Source of the DNA: Candidatus Methanofastidiosum methylothiophilum
GTDB taxonomy: Archaea; Methanobacteriota_B; Thermococci; Methanofastidiosales; Methanofastidiosaceae
Assembly (NCBI GenBank): GCA_001587575.1
Contig: LNJC01000005.1
Coordinates: forward strand, 1-54,729
Length of the DNA stretch: 54,729 nt
Reading direction: 5' to 3'
Program-made: the position numbers and the translations under genes
Shown here: piece after piece, positions 51,733 to 54,729 of the stretch
How positions within the stretch are numbered: position 1 is the stretch's first letter
Layout: every line of letters begins with the position of its first letter
Notes under the pieces: model-generated
The model's input: the letters and a program-made list of their open reading frames with translations, nothing else
What the model was told of the DNA's origin: nothing
Database searches by the model: none

Positions 51733-52044
51733 ATGATATGTAAAAATTGCGGGAAGGAAATAGATGACAATGCTAAGTACTGCCAGGAGTGTGGCTCTTC
51801 AACGGCAAAGAGAGAAGAATTTTTTGTCGATGCAGACCACCTGGTAGAAGAAATAAAGAAGCTTTTTGATGAAGGGATAGCTACAAGGATAATAATCAAA
51901 GATGAAAAGGACAGGACTCTTTTAGATATACCAGTAGTTGCAGGTCTTGTGGGCGCAGTAATAGCTCCTTGGCTTGCGGCAGTTGGGGCAATAGCAGCTA
52001 TAGCTGTCAAGTGTAAGATAGTAGTTGAAAAGAGAGAAGAATAA
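51733..52044 (+). CDS. Zinc-ribbon DUF4342 protein
   Basis: A 103-residue protein with an N-terminal zinc ribbon (CKNCGKEIDDNAKYCQECG) followed by a DUF4342-like domain (VDADHLVEEIKKLFDEGIATRIIIKDEKDRTLLDIPVVAGLVG) and a hydrophobic Ala/Gly-rich helix that may contact a membrane. The function of DUF4342 is unknown. A GGTGAT Shine-Dalgarno is 5 bases before the ATG. Confidence 0.8.
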   Translation: MICKNCGKEIDDNAKYCQECGSSTAKREEFFVDADHLVEEIKKLFDEGIATRIIIKDEKDRTLLDIPVVAGLVGAVIAPWLAAVGAIAAIAVKCKIVVEKREE

Positions 52045-52118
52045 ATATTTTTATTATTTAATTATAAGATAGGAGTAGATATTTAAATTAACATTGATTT
52101 CACAATAAAGGTGATAAA

Positions 52119-52865
52119 ATGACTCTTTCTGAGGATATTACTATTATTGAAACTAAAAAAATTGATGTCGATAGCCCAATTATACTTGAAGGTGTTCCAG
52201 ATATGGGACTAGTCGGATCAATTGCAGTAAGTCACATGGTTTTGGAGCAAAACTTTGAAGAAGTAGGATACATCAAATCTGACCTCTTCGCACCTGTAAT
52301 GGTAATACATGAAAGAAAAGTGTTAAATCCAGTTAGGATATTCCAAAAAGGTAAGATAATAGCTATCTTGTCTGAAATTCCAATTGATCCAAAAGCAGGT
52401 TTTCTACTTGCAAAGAAACTTACTGAATGGTATAAAGAAAAAGGTGCAGGACTTGTGATTTCAATAAGTGGAACTCCAATACAAGAGAGGCTCGACATAG
52501 AAGAACCTGAAATATTTGGGACTTCAAACAATGAAGAAATATTGAAAAAAATGGAAGAATCCGGGGTTAAGATTTTAGAAGAGGGATTTGTATCAGGATT
52601 TTACGCACTCATTATTAAAAATTCCATTGAATTAAATCTTAACTCGTCAATATTACTTGCCCAGTGCTATCCAAGTTACCCTGATCCTGGGGCAGCCGCT
52701 TCAATCCTAAAGACATTAAACAAAATGATTGATTTGAATATAGATGTGAAACAGCTTACTGAACAGGCTGAAGAACTAAAGGTGAATTACAGGACATTGA
52801 TGGAACAGACCAACGTCTCCATGCAGAGGGAATCCAAAGTAGAAGTGCCGACTATGTACAGGTAG
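52119..52865 (+). CDS. PAC2-family proteasome-assembly-chaperone-like protein
   Basis: A 248-residue PAC2 domain protein: PIILEGVPDMGLVGSIAVSHM at the start, VISISGTPIQERLDIEEPEIFGTSNN in the middle, and AQCYPSYPDPGAAASILKTLNKM near the end. Archaeal PAC2 proteins (PbaA/PbaB-like) can bind the proteasome core or unfolded proteins. A GGTGAT site precedes the ATG. It is followed at five bases by an Hsp20-like gene, suggesting a protein-quality operon. Confidence 0.88.
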   Translation: MTLSEDITIIETKKIDVDSPIILEGVPDMGLVGSIAVSHMVLEQNFEEVGYIKSDLFAPVMVIHERKVLNPVRIFQKGKIIAILSEIPIDPKAGFLLAKKLTEWYKEKGAGLVISISGTPIQERLDIEEPEIFGTSNNEEILKKMEESGVKILEEGFVSGFYALIIKNSIELNLNSSILLAQCYPSYPDPGAAASILKTLNKMIDLNIDVKQLTEQAEELKVNYRTLMEQTNVSMQRESKVEVPTMYR

Positions 52866-52870
52866 GTCAT

Positions 52871-53230
52871 ATGATAAGAAGGTACTATATAATAAAGGAA
52901 ACTCCCAATAACACGTTTAGGCATACCTACTGGCGTGTAAACTACTGCGGGTGCAACAATGTAGAGCCCCTTATTGAGTACAGAGATACTAAAGAAGCTC
53001 TTTTTGCAACTTTGGACATGCCTTGCGTGGAAAAAGAAAAAATTGAAGTGATCTCAGAAGAAAACTGTGTCAGAATTTTCGCACCAACAACGAAAGGATT
53101 TTGTTTTAGTAAAGATATTAGTCTACCATTTTTAACAGAGCCTGAGAAAGTTACAGCCACCTTCAAGAAAGGGGTACTGCTACTTGAAATACCAAAAAAA
53201 GTAAAGCACTACAAAGTAGAAATAAAATAA
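52871..53230 (+). CDS. Hsp20/alpha-crystallin-like protein
   Basis: A 119-residue protein whose last 70 residues fit the alpha-crystallin domain: ALFATLDMPCVEKEKIEVISEENCVRIFA, KDISLPFLTEPEKVTATFKKGVLLLEIPKK. The normally conserved A-x-x-x-n-G-v-L motif is present as ATFKKGVLLLEIP. The short cysteine-containing N-terminus (YCGCNN) is unusual for the family and could bind a metal. It probably acts as a chaperone holdase beside PAC2. Confidence 0.75.
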   Translation: MIRRYYIIKETPNNTFRHTYWRVNYCGCNNVEPLIEYRDTKEALFATLDMPCVEKEKIEVISEENCVRIFAPTTKGFCFSKDISLPFLTEPEKVTATFKKGVLLLEIPKKVKHYKVEIK

Positions 53231-53253
53231 ATTAAAAATAGTTTATTATAATA

Positions 53254-53820
53254 TTAATTTTTTTCAACTTGTATTTCAACATCGTCGATATACCATCCAC
53301 GGTAATCATTTGCAAGCTCATCGCTCATATCAAAATAGAAGCTTATCTCGACAACTTTGCCGTTGTACTTAGAGATATCGTAATTTTTCTGAAGCCACTG
53401 GCCCATCTGGTCATCGTAAAGCTGGCCTAAATCTTCCCATTCAATATTCCCGACTTCCCTTATCTGGACAAATCTCTGATCGTAAATTTTTCCCATACTT
53501 TCGGTCTGGTACCAGTACCAGAAGGTTAAAGAGGAATTAGTTGAATATTTGAGATTAATCGGCGGAGAAATAAGCCTACCGCTGTTAGCGGTCCCAGAGT
53601 CATAATTTCCAGTAAGTTCATTTCCATACCAAAAACTTGAAACTCCACTGTTTGCGTTTTTGTAATGTGACTTTTCGTTTACTATATGCCACATTCCTGT
53701 AGCTTCCCAACCAGCTGCGCCCTTTTCAAAATTATATGCGTAATTGTTACTGAATACAGGAACAGCAACTATCAAAGATAATACTGCAATAGATAGCAGA
53801 GCAATTCCAATCTTTTTCAT
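53254..53820 (-). CDS. Secreted MAM/jelly-roll-like domain protein
   Basis: A ~188-residue secreted protein. ATG 53820 (MKKIGIALLSIAVLSLIVAVPVF) gives a standard signal peptide; a frame from 53835 adds five residues that contain the GGTGGT ribosome-binding site. The mature part (YNFEKGAAGWEATGMWHIV, STNSSLTFWYWYQTES, GWYIDDVEIQVE) resembles the MAM-like beta-sandwich of immune inhibitor A peptidases, but no protease domain is present. It probably binds glycans or proteins at the surface. Confidence 0.7.
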   Translation of the reverse strand: MKKIGIALLSIAVLSLIVAVPVFSNNYAYNFEKGAAGWEATGMWHIVNEKSHYKNANSGVSSFWYGNELTGNYDSGTANSGRLISPPINLKYSTNSSLTFWYWYQTESMGKIYDQRFVQIREVGNIEWEDLGQLYDDQMGQWLQKNYDISKYNGKVVEISFYFDMSDELANDYRGWYIDDVEIQVEKN

Positions 53821-53988
53821 TGAAACCACCTTCATGTTACAAAATACCCCAGACCTAATTTATAAGTCTTTCTCCAAATTATTGCTATTTATTATAAAAT
53901 TATTAAAATATATTTTTATTTTCAATTATTATTTATGATAATCAATAAAACAAATTATAATTTAAAAAATATCCTTAATTCAGAATAT

Positions 53989-54276
53989 TTATACTAATCT
54001 TGAAAAATAGTCAAGAACTTGAATGACTAAAAGGGCGTATATTATAACTAGTATAATCAAAAAGAGTATTACTTTAGGTTTTTTCAAATTAAACAGTATC
54101 TCGGGATTAATAAAAAGTCCAAAGAATAATAAAAATAATCCAAAAAGGTGACTGGGTATGTAAACTAACCCTAGATATGCTAATATATTGAATCCCATAA
54201 ATGCAAAGACAGTAATGAATAACCCTAATGTCATTAGAAATTCTGATATCTTTCGTAGTTTTGATTCAGCTACCAC
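53989..54276 (-). CDS. Small three-helix membrane protein, unknown
   Basis: A 95-residue protein with three predicted transmembrane helices (about 13-32, 38-54 and 67-88) and short polar loops (ETK, KKPK). It lies eight bases downstream of AhpD-like copy 3 and is probably co-transcribed with it. No family recognised. Confidence 0.6.
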   Translation of the reverse strand: MVAESKLRKISEFLMTLGLFITVFAFMGFNILAYLGLVYIPSHLFGLFLLFFGLFINPEILFNLKKPKVILFLIILVIIYALLVIQVLDYFSRLV

Positions 54277-54284
54277 TATAATAC

Positions 54285-54608
54285 CTATTTTTTAGTTATT
54301 TCTTCAAGTATTCTCATGCCTTTTGTAAAAGCAGGCATGCCTGATAGTAAAAGGACTACTCTAAGAACATCGACTATTTCCTCTGGGGTAGCTTTTAACT
54401 CTTTCATGGCAGAACGCATCTGTTTTTCAGTGGCAGTTTCATCGCAGCGAGAAGCCGTTATCCCAATTGCAATTAGCTTCTGAGCTTTGTAATCAAGAGC
54501 TTTCCCAGTGTATACCACTTCATTAAGATTTTTCACAACTTCATAGATATCCAAATATTCCTTTTTTACTTTCCCCATACCCTTTCCATAAAACACTTCA
54601 TACTTCAT
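54285..54608 (-). CDS. AhpD-like protein, copy 3
   Basis: A 107-residue paralog of the proteins at 14926 and 50172, with MKYEVFYGKGMGKVKKEY at the start and SRCDETATEKQM at the active-site position. As in copy 1 only the first cysteine is kept. It is paired with a small membrane protein downstream, unlike the other copies. Confidence 0.8.
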   Translation of the reverse strand: MKYEVFYGKGMGKVKKEYLDIYEVVKNLNEVVYTGKALDYKAQKLIAIGITASRCDETATEKQMRSAMKELKATPEEIVDVLRVVLLLSGMPAFTKGMRILEEITKK

Positions 54609-54631
54609 TTTATCCCAATTAATGATTGTTT

Positions 54632-54729
54632 TTAATATATATAAGGATAATTATGGCTGTGGGACATAATTAACCTGCATTCAGATTCAAAAGATTGTGC
54701 CAGAGCACGATGCAGGAAACAGTGCAGTT
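54632..54729 (+). other. Promoter-like element and structured segment cut by the right edge
   Basis: TATA-like ATATATATAAGG at about 54636-54647 is followed by a segment with no good start codon. It contains nested inverted repeats: CCTGCAT with ATGCAGG, enclosing GTGC-CAGA-GCAC. This could be the 5' part of a structured RNA gene or of a protein gene with a late start. The window ends before either can be decided. Confidence 0.25.

Noticed and set aside
1..54729. CRISPR arrays or defence islands
   Set aside because: No regularly spaced direct repeats, Cas genes, restriction-modification genes or toxin-antitoxin pairs were noticed. The HerA-like ATPase has no NurA or Sir2-type partner nearby.

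Overview
The window looks like AT-rich chromosomal DNA of a methanogenic euryarchaeote. Evidence: methanogenesis marker protein 3, coenzyme F420:L-glutamate ligase (CofE), a complete archaeal mevalonate gene block, tetraether lipid synthase, archaeal-type AlaRS, GlyRS and AMP phosphorylase, a type IV pilin with an archaeal N-terminus, TATA boxes upstream of many genes, and GGTGAT-type Shine-Dalgarno sites. A methyl-reducing lineage such as Methanofastidiosa (WSA2) would fit, but that placement is inference.

Layout. 1-534: the start of a transposase running off the left edge, abutting a probably truncated coiled-coil ORF. 558-5593: a short TGT-family transglycosylase, divergent from a HerA-like ATPase that overlaps methanogenesis marker 3. 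5627-9555: mevalonate operon (HMG-CoA synthase, thiolase, DUF35 protein, HMG-CoA reductase). 9674-12399: four-subunit 2-oxoacid:ferredoxin oxidoreductase. 12535-14097: tetraether synthase. 14066-21775: mostly minus-strand genes including endonuclease IV, an AhpD-like protein, DUF362-ferredoxin, AMP phosphorylase, a PP-loop/JAMM pair, a winged-helix regulator and RpiA. 21934-26791: archaemetzincin, thymidylate kinase, an FmdE-ABC transporter operon, CofE. 26900-28856: two biotinyl-domain proteins, the larger preceded by a structured leader candidate. 29298-41135: NFACT/Rqc2, membrane protein, phosphoesterase, PepQ, AlaRS, pilin, DUF3830, GlyRS, a CoA-disulfide-reductase-like flavoprotein and a winged-helix regulator. 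41191-48877: the most unusual region, described below. 48967-49041: tRNA-Phe. 49201-54608: secreted proteins, two more AhpD-like paralogs, small zinc proteins, a B3/4 protein, PAC2 and Hsp20-like proteins.

The main candidate for an undescribed system is 40.5-48.9 kb. An ECF transporter operon (EcfT, fused double EcfA, S component) is divergent from an operon encoding a DUF4430 (transcobalamin-like beta domain) surface protein and a ~977-residue Cys-rich S-layer-like protein. A third, oppositely oriented operon encodes three overlapping tiny proteins (47, 39 and 44 aa), two with four-cysteine zinc motifs. All three promoters carry the same palindrome, GGATGG-N5-CCATCC, just downstream of the TATA box. 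A winged-helix protein (40524-41135) sits at one end and is the obvious candidate regulator. I infer a corrinoid (or related large cofactor) capture-and-import regulon with an unrecognised small zinc-protein arm.

Other points of interest: a secreted protein whose signal peptide is interrupted by a single in-frame TGA; an S-component frame that extends about 65 codons upstream of any normal start codon; a structured leader upstream of the biotin-dependent carboxyltransferase; and three AhpD-like paralogs with degenerate active-site cysteines.
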